Assembly (NCBI RefSeq): GCF_031583065.1
Contig: NZ_CP134053.1
Coordinates: 3,410,001 to 3,474,000 of the forward strand
Origin: Streptomyces sp. CGMCC 4.7035
GTDB lineage: Bacteria; Actinomycetota; Actinomycetes; Streptomycetales; Streptomycetaceae
Direction of reading: 5' to 3'
Length of the DNA: 64,000 bases
In this document: one piece after another, positions 52,730 through 60,932 of the stretch
How the letters are laid out: each line of letters starts with the position of its first letter
How positions within the stretch are numbered: position 1 is the stretch's first letter
Position numbers and translations under genes: made by a program
The notes under the pieces: model-generated
Told to the model about the DNA's origin: nothing
The model's input: the letters and a program-made list of their open reading frames with translations, nothing else
Database searches by the model: none

Positions 52730-53683
52730 ATGCGGACCCTTCTGGTCGTCCTCTTCGACGATGTGCAGAGCCTTGACGTCACCGGCCCGGTGGAGGTCTT
52801 CATGGGCGCCGAGACCCACTCACCCGGGACCTACAGCCTTGTCACGGCCTCCCTGGACGGCGCCCCGGTCCGCACCTCCAGCGGCCTCACGCTCGTGCCC
52901 GACCACGCCCTCGCCGACGTGCCCCACCCGCACACCCTGCTCGTTCCGGGCGGCCGGGGCACCCGGAGCCCCGACCCGCGTCTGGTGGACTGGCTGCGGG
53001 AGCACGGCGCACGGGCCGAACGCCTGGTCTCCATCTGCACCGGTGCGATCCTGCTCGCCCGCGCGGGCCTCCTCGACGGCCGCCGTGCGACCACCCACTG
53101 GGCGTACTGCGACACGCTGGCCCGCCACCACCCGGAGATCGAGGTCGACCCCGAACCCATCTACGTGCGCGACGGACACGTCGCCACCTCGGCCGGCGTC
53201 ACCTCCGGCATCGACCTCGCCCTGGCCCTCGTCGAGGAGGACCTGGGCCGTGAGGCCGCCCTGGCCATCGCCCGCCACCTCGTCGTCTTCCTGCGCCGCC
53301 CCGGCAACCAGGCCCAGTTCAGCGCCCAGCTGGCGGCCCAGACCGCGCGGCGCGAGCCCCTGCGCGAGGTCCAGCAGTGGATCACCGAGCACCCGGGTGA
53401 CGACCTCACGGTGGAGTCGCTCGCCGCCCGCGCCCGGCTGTCGCCCCGTCACTTCGCCCGCGCCTTCCAGGCCGAAACCGGGATGACCCCGGGGCGCTAT
53501 GTCGACCGCGTACGCCTCGAACACGCCCGCCGCCTCCTGGAGGACACCACCGACGGCATCGAGGAGATCTCCCGCGCCAGCGGCTACGGCACCTCCGAGG
53601 CCATGCGCCGCGCCTTCGTGAAGGCGCTCGGCGCGGCCCCGGCGGAGTACCGGCGCCGCTTCCGTCCCGCCACCGCCCACTGA
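52730..53683 (+). CDS. GlxA-type AraC regulator with DJ-1/PfpI domain
   Basis: A 317-residue fusion. The N-terminal DJ-1/PfpI-like domain (about 1-180) has VVLFDDVQSLDVTGPVEVF (about 6-24) and the elbow SICTGAILLARAG (about 101-113). The C-terminal AraC HTH region (about 215-315) shows SLAARARLSPRHFARAFQAETGMTPGRYV and ASGYGTSEAMRRAFVKALGAAPAEYRRRF. Such proteins regulate responses to small carbonyl or nitrogen compounds. The adjacent DJ-1 protein (gap 10 bp) is likely its target or partner. The ATG at 52730 follows ATCGAGGA. Confidence 0.92.
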   Translation: MRTLLVVLFDDVQSLDVTGPVEVFMGAETHSPGTYSLVTASLDGAPVRTSSGLTLVPDHALADVPHPHTLLVPGGRGTRSPDPRLVDWLREHGARAERLVSICTGAILLARAGLLDGRRATTHWAYCDTLARHHPEIEVDPEPIYVRDGHVATSAGVTSGIDLALALVEEDLGREAALAIARHLVVFLRRPGNQAQFSAQLAAQTARREPLREVQQWITEHPGDDLTVESLAARARLSPRHFARAFQAETGMTPGRYVDRVRLEHARRLLEDTTDGIEEISRASGYGTSEAMRRAFVKALGAAPAEYRRRFRPATAH

Positions 53684-53693
53684 AAGGATTCCC

Positions 53694-54329
53694 ATGCAGA
53701 TCGCCATCGTCCTCTACGACCGCTTCACCGCCCTCGACGCCGTGGGCCCCTACGAGACCCTAGGCCGCCTTCCCGACGCGGAGACCGTCTTCGTCGCCGA
53801 GCGGACCGGGCCCGTGCGCAGCGACACCGGAGCCCTCGCGCTCACCGCCGACCGGACCCTGGACGAGGTGCCGGCCCCCGACATCGTCATCGTCCCCGGT
53901 GGTCCCGGGCAGACCCCGCAGATGGAGAACAAGGCCCTCCTCGACTGGCTGCGCGCCGCCGACGCCACCAGCACCTGGACGACGTCCGTGTGCACCGGCT
54001 CCCTGCTGCTCGCCGCCGCCGGGCTGCTGAAGGGGCGCCGCGCCACCTCGCACTGGCTGGCCCTGGACTTCCTGAAGCAGTTCGGCGCCGAACCCACGGG
54101 CGAACGCGTGGTGTTCGACGGAAAATACGTGACCGCGGCGGGAGTCTCCTCCGGCATCGACATGGGCCTCACCCTGCTCGGCCGCATCGCGGGCGACGAA
54201 CACGCCCAGGCCGTACAACTGCTGACCGAGTACGACCCGCAGCCGCCCTACGACGCGGGGTCCCCGCAGAAGGCCCCCGCGCACCTCGTCGAGGAGTTCC
54301 GCACCAAGAGCCGCTTCATCCTGACGTAG
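53694..54329 (+). CDS. DJ-1/PfpI-family protein
   Basis: A 211-residue stand-alone DJ-1/PfpI domain, close in sequence to the N-terminal part of the regulator upstream. It starts QIAIVLYDRFTALDAVGPYETL and has the nucleophile region SVCTGSLLLAAAG (Cys about 101), as in isonitrile hydratases or glyoxalase-III-like proteins; the exact activity is unknown. It lies 10 bp after the GlxA-type gene, so they form an operon. Its last 14 bp overlap the convergent enoyl-CoA hydratase gene. Confidence 0.9.
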   Translation: MQIAIVLYDRFTALDAVGPYETLGRLPDAETVFVAERTGPVRSDTGALALTADRTLDEVPAPDIVIVPGGPGQTPQMENKALLDWLRAADATSTWTTSVCTGSLLLAAAGLLKGRRATSHWLALDFLKQFGAEPTGERVVFDGKYVTAAGVSSGIDMGLTLLGRIAGDEHAQAVQLLTEYDPQPPYDAGSPQKAPAHLVEEFRTKSRFILT

Positions 54330-55074
54330 GCGACGTTGTCCAGGTGAAGCGCGGCTGCCTGCGCTCCAGGAACGCGGCGACGCCCTCCGCGGTGTCGCCG
54401 CTGCCGCGCGCCTGCTCGGCCCAGTACGTGTCCCGGTCCGTCCGCCCGTTCGCGAACTCCTTGGCCGCGGCCTGCGTCAGCTGCGAGCGCGCCACCAGCA
54501 GGCGCGTGAACTCCGCGACCCGCTTGCCGAGTTCGCCCTCGGGCAGCACCTCGTCGGCCAGGCCCGTCCGCAGTGCCCGTTCCGCGTCGATCAACTCGCC
54601 CGAGAACAAGAGGTACTTGGCGGTGCCGGGCCCCACCAGCGACACCAGCCGCCGGGTGGAGGAGGACGGGTAGACGATCCCCAGCTTGGCCGGCGTCACC
54701 CCGAACAGCGCACCCTCCTCGGCGAACCGTAGATCGCAGGCCGCCGCGAGCTGCGACCCGCCGCCCACGCAGTGGCCGCGGATCGCCGCCAGCGTCGGCT
54801 TCGGGAACGCGGCCAGCGCCTCCTCGGCCAGCACGGCCAGCGTCTGCGCCCGCTGCGGCGACCCCCGCAGCGTGGAGATGTCGGCGCCCGCGCAGAACGT
54901 CCTGCCCTCGCCGGTGAGCACCAGCGCCCGTACGGCAGGATCGGCGGCCAGCGCGTCGAGCAGCGGCGGCAGCGCCTTCCACATGCCGGCCGTCATGGCA
55001 TTGCGCTTGGCCGGGTGGTGGATGACGACGGTCGCCACCCCGTCGGTGACGCTGTGCAGCAGCTGGGGCTCCAT
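54316..55074 (-). CDS. Enoyl-CoA hydratase/isomerase family protein
   Basis: A 252-residue crotonase-family protein. Oxyanion-hole motifs are FCAGADISTL (about 60-69) and GHCVGGGSQLAAACDLRFA (about 99-117). The usual glutamates of hydratases near 120 and 140 are partly replaced (FGVTPAKLGIVYPSSSTRRL), so isomerase or other crotonase activity is possible. The ATG at 55074 was chosen as the start of MEPQLLHSV. It converges with the DJ-1 gene, overlapping by 14 bp, and is divergent from the HATPase gene. No operon partners. Confidence 0.88.
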   Translation of the reverse strand: MEPQLLHSVTDGVATVVIHHPAKRNAMTAGMWKALPPLLDALAADPAVRALVLTGEGRTFCAGADISTLRGSPQRAQTLAVLAEEALAAFPKPTLAAIRGHCVGGGSQLAAACDLRFAEEGALFGVTPAKLGIVYPSSSTRRLVSLVGPGTAKYLLFSGELIDAERALRTGLADEVLPEGELGKRVAEFTRLLVARSQLTQAAAKEFANGRTDRDTYWAEQARGSGDTAEGVAAFLERRQPRFTWTTSPTSG

Positions 55075-55117
55075 ACGCCGGATGCTATCCGCACCCCCGA
55101 ACACACGATCAGGAAGG

Positions 55118-55143
55118 GGCTCGCCCCCACGGAGGGGCGAGCC
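55118..55143. promoter_or_regulatory. Perfect hairpin upstream of the enoyl-CoA hydratase gene
   Basis: GGCTCGCCCC (55118-55127) pairs perfectly with GGGGCGAGCC (55134-55143) around CACGGA. It lies 44 bp upstream of the hydratase start in the 234- to 270-bp divergent gap before the HATPase gene. It could be an operator or a leader hairpin; the position does not fit a terminator of a known upstream gene. Confidence 0.4.
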
Positions 55144-55344
55144 GGACGCCGAACGCGTACAACCCGAAGAGTTCCGAAGGCGGCGCCACGGGGGCAGGAT
55201 CGGTCACACAACCGACCTCGTCATGCGCGAACGGTCAGATGTCGTCGATAACCGCTGACTTGTGTTCAGTCATTCGGCACCTACCAGTGCATTCCCAACA
55301 CTCGACGTGTGGTGACAATCGAGCGCAAGGGTGGCGACCGGACG

Positions 55345-55854
55345 ATGGACGACGAAGGGCGGGGGTCCGGCCCGCGCCCTGAAGGCGGCGGGAGCGCACC
55401 GTACGACCGCAAACCGCCGGGACCGCTTCCGTACGAAGGTGTCTGGCGGTTCACCGCCGCCGCCGTGGACGCCTCGGTGCCGCAGGCCCGGCACGCCGTC
55501 CGGGACCTGCTCGCCCGCCAGGGCGTGCCCGTGTCGGACGACACCGTGCAGGCCCTGCTGCTGATCGTCTCCGAGCTGGTCACCAACGCCGTCCGGCACG
55601 CGGCGCTGCTGTCGCCGATGCTCGCCGTGGAGGTTGCCGTGGGCCCCGAATGGGTGCGGGTGTCGGTGGAGGACAACCACCCCTACCGCCCGAGCGCCCT
55701 GGAGGCCGATCACGGCCGGACCGGCGGGCGCGGACTGCTCCTGGTCCGCGAGATCACCCGGGAGGGCGGCGGGGTCTGCGACGTGGAGCACACGGCGAGC
55801 GGCGGCAAGGTGATCTGGGCCGCCCTGCCGCTCAAACCGGCATGGATCGTATGA
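55345..55854 (+). CDS. HATPase_c-domain protein (anti-sigma/RsbW-like)
   Basis: A 169-residue protein if started at the ATG at 55345 (AAGGGTGG ribosome site). A GTG at 55309 would give 181. The first 40 residues are disordered, Gly/Pro-rich. The ATP-binding fold follows, with LIVSELVTNAVRHA (N-box, about 73-86), VEDNHPYRP (about 108-116), GGRGLLLVREI (G-box, about 126-136). Such single-domain kinase-like proteins act as anti-sigma factors or regulators, very common in Streptomyces. No partner is adjacent. It converges with idi across a large repeat block. Confidence 0.85.
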   Translation: MDDEGRGSGPRPEGGGSAPYDRKPPGPLPYEGVWRFTAAAVDASVPQARHAVRDLLARQGVPVSDDTVQALLLIVSELVTNAVRHAALLSPMLAVEVAVGPEWVRVSVEDNHPYRPSALEADHGRTGGRGLLLVREITREGGGVCDVEHTASGGKVIWAALPLKPAWIV

Positions 55855-55907
55855 GTCCGTCCGCCCGCGCGGGCCGGAGGGGCCTGAGGGTCACCGGTCC
55901 GTGCAGG

Positions 55908-56185
55908 GGCCCGTGGGTCACCGGTCCGCGGGCGGGGCTGCGGGTCACGGGTTCGCGGAGTGGCCCGTGGGTCTCCGGTACGCGGGCGGGGCTGCGGGTC
56001 ACGGGTCCGCGGAGTGGCCCGTGGGTCTCCGGTATGCGGGCGGGGCTGCGGGTCACGGGTCCGCGGAGTGGCCCGTGGGTCTCCGGTACGCGGGCGGGCC
56101 CGTAGGTCACCGGTGCGCGGACGGGGCTGCGGGCCACCGGCCCGCGGGCGGGCCCGTGGGTCACCAGCCCGCGGACGGGCCCGTC
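55908..56185. repeat. 27/54-bp tandem repeat array running into the idi stop
   Basis: GGCCCGTGGGTC recurs at 55908, 55962, 56016, 56070, 56097 (as GGCCCGTAGGTC) and 56151, all on a 27-bp lattice. The intermediate half-units read GGGCTGCGGGTCACGG and sit at 55935, 55989 and 56043. Adjacent pairs form 54-bp units of 18 codons. The array ends inside the idi 3' end, so the last idi codons are part of the last unit. Both strands have open frames through it, but I see no evidence of a protein. Confidence 0.85.
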
Positions 56186-56754
56186 AGTTCCCTGATCGCC
56201 GGCCGGGCCGCGTCCAGGACCGTCATGAACCACGAGGAGAACGTGTCCTTCGCATGCCGCTCCGCCAGTTCCTCGGCGGTCACGAAGGCCGTCTGAGCGA
56301 CTTCCTCCGGGTCCGGGCGTACGGGCGACTGCACAAGACCGACGAAGAGGTGGTTGAACTCCTGCTCCACCAGGCCGGAGTCCGGATCCGGGTGGTTGTA
56401 GCGGACCGTGCCCGCCTCGGCGAGCAGCGACGGGGAGACCCCCAGCTCCTCGTACGTCCGCCGGGCCGCCGCCGCGAACGGTGCCTCACCCGGGTAGGGA
56501 TGGCCGCAGCAGGTGTTGGACCAGACGCCGGGGGAGTGGTACTTGCCCAGCGCCCGCTGCTGGAGCAGCAGCCGCCCGTGGTCGTCGAAGAGGAACACGG
56601 AGAACGCCCGGTGCAGCTGACCCGGCGGCTGATGGGCGGCGAGCTTCTCCGCCGTGCCGATCGTGGTGCCGTCCTCGTCGACCAGCTCCAGCAAGATGGC
56701 CTCGGCGGTGCCGCTCGACGAAAGGTGCGTCGCGGTGGCAGGTGTGATCGGCAT
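56161..56754 (-). CDS. idi: Isopentenyl-diphosphate delta-isomerase, type I
   Basis: A 197-residue Nudix-fold enzyme converting IPP to DMAPP for isoprenoids. The catalytic Cys is C83 in the motif NTCCGHPYPGE (80-90). The second catalytic region is VEQEFNHLF, and the Nudix-like AAARRTYEELG (about 96-106) binds metal. The ATG at 56754 follows GAAGGATGGGT; an ATG six bases upstream is the alternative. The C-terminal codons GPSAGW and the stop lie within a tandem repeat array. No other isoprenoid gene is adjacent. Confidence 0.94.
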   Translation of the reverse strand: MPITPATATHLSSSGTAEAILLELVDEDGTTIGTAEKLAAHQPPGQLHRAFSVFLFDDHGRLLLQQRALGKYHSPGVWSNTCCGHPYPGEAPFAAAARRTYEELGVSPSLLAEAGTVRYNHPDPDSGLVEQEFNHLFVGLVQSPVRPDPEEVAQTAFVTAEELAERHAKDTFSSWFMTVLDAARPAIRELTGPSAGW

Positions 56755-57081
56755 ACCCATCCTTCGCATCGGTTGTCCAGCCCCAAGTCTGCCGTACGAA
56801 TCCGGCACTCCCGGCACTTCGTGACTCCCCGCATGTCCCGCCCCGGGCCGCCGTAGGGCCCGTACGGCCCTCACCCAGCAGATGCCGGAAGCGGCCGGAT
56901 ACCTGATCGTGCCCGGTGCCACGGACCGGGAACCGCCTCCCCGGGGGCGCTCCGGGGGTGCGCGGCGCCCGCCCGGGCGCCGTCCTCCCGGAGCGCCCCC
57001 GGTACATCACACGCACGCGTCACGCCGGACCGGTACGAGCGTGACCACTCCGGCGCCGCGCCTATGCCGGTTGCGCCCCGA
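56755..57081. other. Gap between idi and galE with a nested GC hairpin
   Basis: No gene is supported in these 327 bp. The region nearest idi (about 56755-56850) should carry the idi promoter. The part nearest galE holds the large inverted repeat at 56941-57002. Confidence 0.6.
56941..57002 (-). terminator. Nested hairpin past the galE stop
   Basis: CCGGGGGCGCTCCGGG (56941-56956) pairs perfectly with CCCGGAGCGCCCCCGG (56987-57002). The loop holds a second stem, GGCGCCC-gccc-GGGCGCC. It lies 80 bp past the galE stop on the minus strand and is probably its terminator. Confidence 0.65.
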
Positions 57082-58062
57082 TCAGCCCTGGCCGGCCTCC
57101 GGGCGGTGCAGCAGCCAGCCCCGCCACGCCGACTCCACCATCTCGCGCACGTCGCGCCGGGCACTCCAGCCCAGCTCCCGCTCGGCCAGCGCGGCCGACG
57201 CCACCGCGCGCGGCGCGTCACCCGGGCGGCGCGGCTCGACGACCGGGGGCGTGGTGTCGCCGGTCACCTCCCCGATGAGCGTGACGAGCTCGCGCACCGA
57301 GACGCCCTCGCCGCGGCCGATGTTGACGGTCAGGTCGCCGGTCGCGCCCCCGGCCAGCCGCCGGGCCGCCGCGAGGTGCGCGTCGGCGAGGTCGGCGACG
57401 TGGATGTAGTCACGCACGCACGTGCCGTCCGGCGTCGGATGGTCGTCGCCGAAGATCCGCGGGGCCTCGCCCCGGGTGAGCCGGTCGAAGACCATCGGCA
57501 CGACGTTGAAGACGCCCGTGTCCGCCAGCTCGGGCTCGGCCGCGCCCGCCACGTTGAAGTAGCGCAGGCACACGGTCGCGATGCCGTGCGCCCGGCCCGC
57601 CGCCCGCACCAGCCACTCGCCCGCGAGCTTCGTCTCGCCGTACGGGCTCATCGGGGCACAGGGCGTGTCCTCCGTGATGAGGTCCACATCGGGGTTGCCG
57701 TAGACGGCCGCGGACGAGGAGAACAGGAACCGCTTGATCCCCGCCCCGGCCACCGCGTCCAGCAGCGTCGCCAGACCGCCCACGTTCTCCTGGTAGTAGC
57801 GCGTCGGCTGGGCCACGGACTCGCCGACCTGCTTGCGCGCGGCGAGGTGCACCACACCCGTCACCGCGTGCTCGGCGAAGACCCGCTTCAGCAGCTCCCC
57901 GTCCAGCGAGGAGCCCTGGACCAGCGGAATGCTCTCCGGGAGCCGCGTCGGCACACCGGCCGAGAGGTCGTCCAGGACGAGTACGCGCTCGCCCTCCGCG
58001 GCCATCGCCCGCGCCACGTGTGCCCCGATGTAACCGGCCCCGCCGGTGATCAGCCATGTCAT
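57082..58062 (-). CDS. galE: UDP-glucose 4-epimerase
   Basis: A 326-residue extended SDR. The NAD motif TGGAGYIG is at residues 6-13. The catalytic pair is in SSAAVYG and MSPYGETKLAGE (YxxxK, about 141-152). RYFNVAGA (about 169-176) is typical of GalE. It interconverts UDP-glucose and UDP-galactose for surface glycans. The ATG at 58062 starts at the Rossmann strand. It is divergent from the phosphoglycerol-polymer operon and may supply that pathway with UDP-galactose, which is inference. Confidence 0.92.
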   Translation of the reverse strand: MTWLITGGAGYIGAHVARAMAAEGERVLVLDDLSAGVPTRLPESIPLVQGSSLDGELLKRVFAEHAVTGVVHLAARKQVGESVAQPTRYYQENVGGLATLLDAVAGAGIKRFLFSSSAAVYGNPDVDLITEDTPCAPMSPYGETKLAGEWLVRAAGRAHGIATVCLRYFNVAGAAEPELADTGVFNVVPMVFDRLTRGEAPRIFGDDHPTPDGTCVRDYIHVADLADAHLAAARRLAGGATGDLTVNIGRGEGVSVRELVTLIGEVTGDTTPPVVEPRRPGDAPRAVASAALAERELGWSARRDVREMVESAWRGWLLHRPEAGQG

Positions 58063-58383
58063 GGGCCCTCACCCTATGCCTGTCCGGTGAAAACGAGTCC
58101 GTATACATGCGTGATGCCGTGAATGCGCAATCGCGAGGCAGCCGTGAGGGCGTGAATGTCCTGGTCTGTTCCCGCGGTTTGTTGCGCACCCCTCCGATCC
58201 CTGATGATGATCGCGGCGGCAGCCGCGCAGACAGGGTTGATCAGTCCATGAACGGCCGGTGAACACCGGCTTCCGGGCATCCGATAGCCTCTGCCGACAT
58301 GCCGCCCGGCCCCTGCCCCGGGTGTCCCACACCACACACATGACCGGCGCCCGTACGCGTCGGGCCTCAGGGAGTGAGTTCGT
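58063..58383. other. Divergent promoter region between galE and the CDP-alcohol operon
   Basis: No gene is supported here. It contains several ATG-rich, less GC-rich stretches (58080-58150). A TAGCCT hexamer at 58285-58290 may serve as a -10 for the rightward operon. GGGAG at 58370-58374 is the likely ribosome site of the first gene. Confidence 0.5.
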
Positions 58384-60183
58384 CTGTCGACCGCCATCCT
58401 CACCGGTCAGCCGGTCCCCGGATCGTCGCTCGAGGGCGATCTGCGGACGCTCGGCTTCGACGTGCGGGTCGCCACCGACGCCGGTGACGCCGAGACACTC
58501 CTCGCCGCCGTGCCGGCGAACCAGCGGGTCGCGATCGTCGACGCCCGCTTCGTGGGCCACGTGCACTCCCTGCGCCTCGGCCTCACCGACCCCCGCTTCC
58601 CGGCCGCAGCCGTGCCCGGTGCCGTCACCGCCCAGCCGGCCGCCCGCCAGGCGCTGATCCGCGCCCTGGCCCACGAGCGTTCCGCCGGGGGCGGCGCGGC
58701 GGTCGTCACCGACAACCTCGCCGAGCGCATCGCCGCGGCCCTCGACACCGACGGCGTACCGGTCCACCGCCCGGAACTCGGCACCCTGGTCGCCGCCGTC
58801 CCCACCGACCCCCAGACCCGCAACGAGGCCCGCCAGGCGGTCCTCGCCGTCGACGACGAGGCTGTCCGGCTGCGCAGCGCCGTCAAGGCCCGCGACGGCT
58901 TCTTCACCACACACTTCATCAGCCCGTACTCGCGTTACATCGCCCGCTGGTGCGCCCGCCGTGGCCTGACCCCCAACCAGGTCACCACGGCCTCGCTGCT
59001 CACCGCCCTGATCGCGGCGGGCTGCGCGGCCACCGGCACCCGAGGCGGCTTCATCGCCGCGGGCATCCTGCTGATCGTCTCCTTCGTCCTCGACTGCACC
59101 GACGGTCAGCTCGCCCGGTACTCGCTGCAGTACTCGACGCTGGGTGCCTGGCTCGACGCCACCTTCGACCGCGCCAAGGAGTACGCCTATTACGCGGGCC
59201 TCGCCCTCGGCGCGGCCCGCGGCGGCGATGACGTCTGGGCGCTCGCCCTCGGCGCGATGGTCCTGCAGACCTGCCGGCACGTCGTCGACTTCGCCTTCAC
59301 CGAGGCGAACCACGACGCGACCGCCAACACCAGCCCCACAGCGGCTCTCTCCGACAAACTGGACAGCGTCGGCTGGACGGTCTGGGTACGCCGGATGATT
59401 GTCCTGCCGATCGGGGAACGCTGGGCCATGATCGCCGTCCTGACGGCGGCCACCACCCCCCGTATCACCTTCTACGCGCTGCTCATCGGCTGCGCCTTCG
59501 CGGCGACTTACACGACGGCGGGACGCGTACTGCGGTCGTTGACGCGCAGGGCGCAGCGGACGGACCGGGCGGCGCGGGCGCTGGCGGATCTCACGGACAG
59601 TGGACCACTGGCCGAACTGCTGGCACGGGTCCTGGGCAAGTCCCGAGGCCCGGCGTTCCTCTGGGCCGTCGCCGGAGCCGTCCTCATGCCGCTCGCGGCC
59701 TGGTTCGACGGGCCGGGCTGGTCGGTCGTCCTGGCCGCCGGCGTCTACGTCCTGGTGTCCTCCGAAGCCGTCGTGAAGCCCCTCAAGGGCGCCCTGGACT
59801 GGCTGGTCCCGCCGTTCTTCCGAGCCGCCGAATACTGCACCGTCCTGCTGCTGGCGGCCAAATCCGGGGTGAACGGAGTGCTTCCCGCGGCTTTCGGGCT
59901 GGTGGCGGCCGTCGCCTACCATCACTACGACACGGTGTACCGCATCCGCGGCGACGCCGACGCGCCACCGCACTGGCTGGTGCGCGCGATCGGGGGGCAC
60001 GAAGGCCGGACGCTGCTGGTCACGGTCCTTGCCGCGCTGCTTTCCGCGGCGCAGTTCAAGGTCGCGCTCACGGCCCTCGCCGTTTACGTGGCCCTGGTGG
60101 TGCTCGTCGAGAGCATCCGCTTCTGGGTGTCCGCTCACCAGAGTGGCGCGCCCGCCGTACACGATGAAGGAGAACCCGCATGA
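58384..60183 (+). CDS. CDP-alcohol phosphotransferase fused to extra N- and C-terminal domains
   Basis: A 599-residue membrane protein. The N-terminal about 150 residues look like a degenerate nucleotidyltransferase-type domain. The CDP-OH-P core (about 175-330) has the full motif DGQLARYSLQYSTLGAWLDATFD (D-G-x2-A-R-x8-G-x3-D-x3-D). A further multi-helix domain (about 400-590, DUF5941-like) follows. Coding sequence clearly continues upstream of the first GTG (58462) to SLEGDLRTLGFD and TAILTGQPVPG; a TGA at 58375 closes the frame, leaving only CTG at 58384 with GGGAG 10 bp before. Stop overlaps the next gene (ATGA). Confidence 0.87.
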   Translation: MSTAILTGQPVPGSSLEGDLRTLGFDVRVATDAGDAETLLAAVPANQRVAIVDARFVGHVHSLRLGLTDPRFPAAAVPGAVTAQPAARQALIRALAHERSAGGGAAVVTDNLAERIAAALDTDGVPVHRPELGTLVAAVPTDPQTRNEARQAVLAVDDEAVRLRSAVKARDGFFTTHFISPYSRYIARWCARRGLTPNQVTTASLLTALIAAGCAATGTRGGFIAAGILLIVSFVLDCTDGQLARYSLQYSTLGAWLDATFDRAKEYAYYAGLALGAARGGDDVWALALGAMVLQTCRHVVDFAFTEANHDATANTSPTAALSDKLDSVGWTVWVRRMIVLPIGERWAMIAVLTAATTPRITFYALLIGCAFAATYTTAGRVLRSLTRRAQRTDRAARALADLTDSGPLAELLARVLGKSRGPAFLWAVAGAVLMPLAAWFDGPGWSVVLAAGVYVLVSSEAVVKPLKGALDWLVPPFFRAAEYCTVLLLAAKSGVNGVLPAAFGLVAAVAYHHYDTVYRIRGDADAPPHWLVRAIGGHEGRTLLVTVLAALLSAAQFKVALTALAVYVALVVLVESIRFWVSAHQSGAPAVHDEGEPA

Positions 60184-60932
60184 TCGGCCTCGTGCTGGCG
60201 GCCGGCGCCGGACGGCGTCTGCGCCCCTACACCGACACCCTCCCCAAGGCTCTGGTGCCGGTGGGGCCCGCGGGTTCCGAGGACAGCCTCACGGTCCTGG
60301 ACCTCACTCTCGGCAACTTCGCCGAGGTGGGTCTGACCGAGGTCGCGATCATCGTCGGCTACCGCAAGGAGGCCGTGTACGAGCGCAAGGCGGCCCTGGA
60401 GCAGAAGTACGGCGTCAAGCTCACCCTGATCGACAACGACAAGGCCGAGGAGTGGAACAACGCCTACTCCCTGTGGTGCGGTCGTGACGCCCTCAAGGAC
60501 GGCGTGATCCTCGCCAACGGCGACACCGTGCACCCGGTCTCCGTGGAGAAGACGCTGCTGGCCGCGCGCGGCGACGGCAAGAAGATCATCCTTGCCCTCG
60601 ACACGGTGAAGCAGCTCGCCGACGAGGAGATGAAGGTCGTCGTGGACCCCGAGAAGGGTGTCCAGAGGATCACCAAGCTGATGGAGCCGTCAGAGGCGAC
60701 GGGTGAGTACATCGGCGTGACCCTCATCGAGGGCGACGCGGCCGAGGAGCTGGCCGACGCGCTGAAGGCGACCTTCGAGCGGGATCCGCAGCTCTACTAC
60801 GAGGACGGCTACCAGGAGCTGGTCAACCGCGGCTTCAAGGTCGACGTGGCGCCGATCGGCGACGTCAACTGGGTGGAGATCGACAACCACGACGACCTCG
60901 CCAAGGGCCGGGAGATCGCGTGCCGGTACTGA
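60180..60932 (+). CDS. Nucleotidyltransferase (phosphocholine/inositol-phosphate cytidylyltransferase type)
   Basis: A 250-residue GT-A-fold protein. The nucleotide motif LAAGAGRRLRPYTDTLPKAL is at about 6-25, and the Mg-binding Asp is in ANGDTVHP (about 113-120). Its size and motifs match the LicC/IPCT group, which makes CDP-choline or CDP-inositol, and other sugar-1-phosphate transferases. In this operon the acceptor is probably an alcohol phosphate, for example glycerol-1-phosphate, which is inference. The ATG at 60180 overlaps the previous stop (ATGA). The end overlaps the dehydrogenase by 13 bp. Confidence 0.85.
   Translation: MIGLVLAAGAGRRLRPYTDTLPKALVPVGPAGSEDSLTVLDLTLGNFAEVGLTEVAIIVGYRKEAVYERKAALEQKYGVKLTLIDNDKAEEWNNAYSLWCGRDALKDGVILANGDTVHPVSVEKTLLAARGDGKKIILALDTVKQLADEEMKVVVDPEKGVQRITKLMEPSEATGEYIGVTLIEGDAAEELADALKATFERDPQLYYEDGYQELVNRGFKVDVAPIGDVNWVEIDNHDDLAKGREIACRY

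Noticed and set aside
55832..56233. Frames on both strands through the 27-bp array encoding 18-residue repeats.
   Set aside because: Regular repeat DNA with a unit divisible by three is open on both strands by construction; no ribosome site, signal peptide or domain supports a protein.
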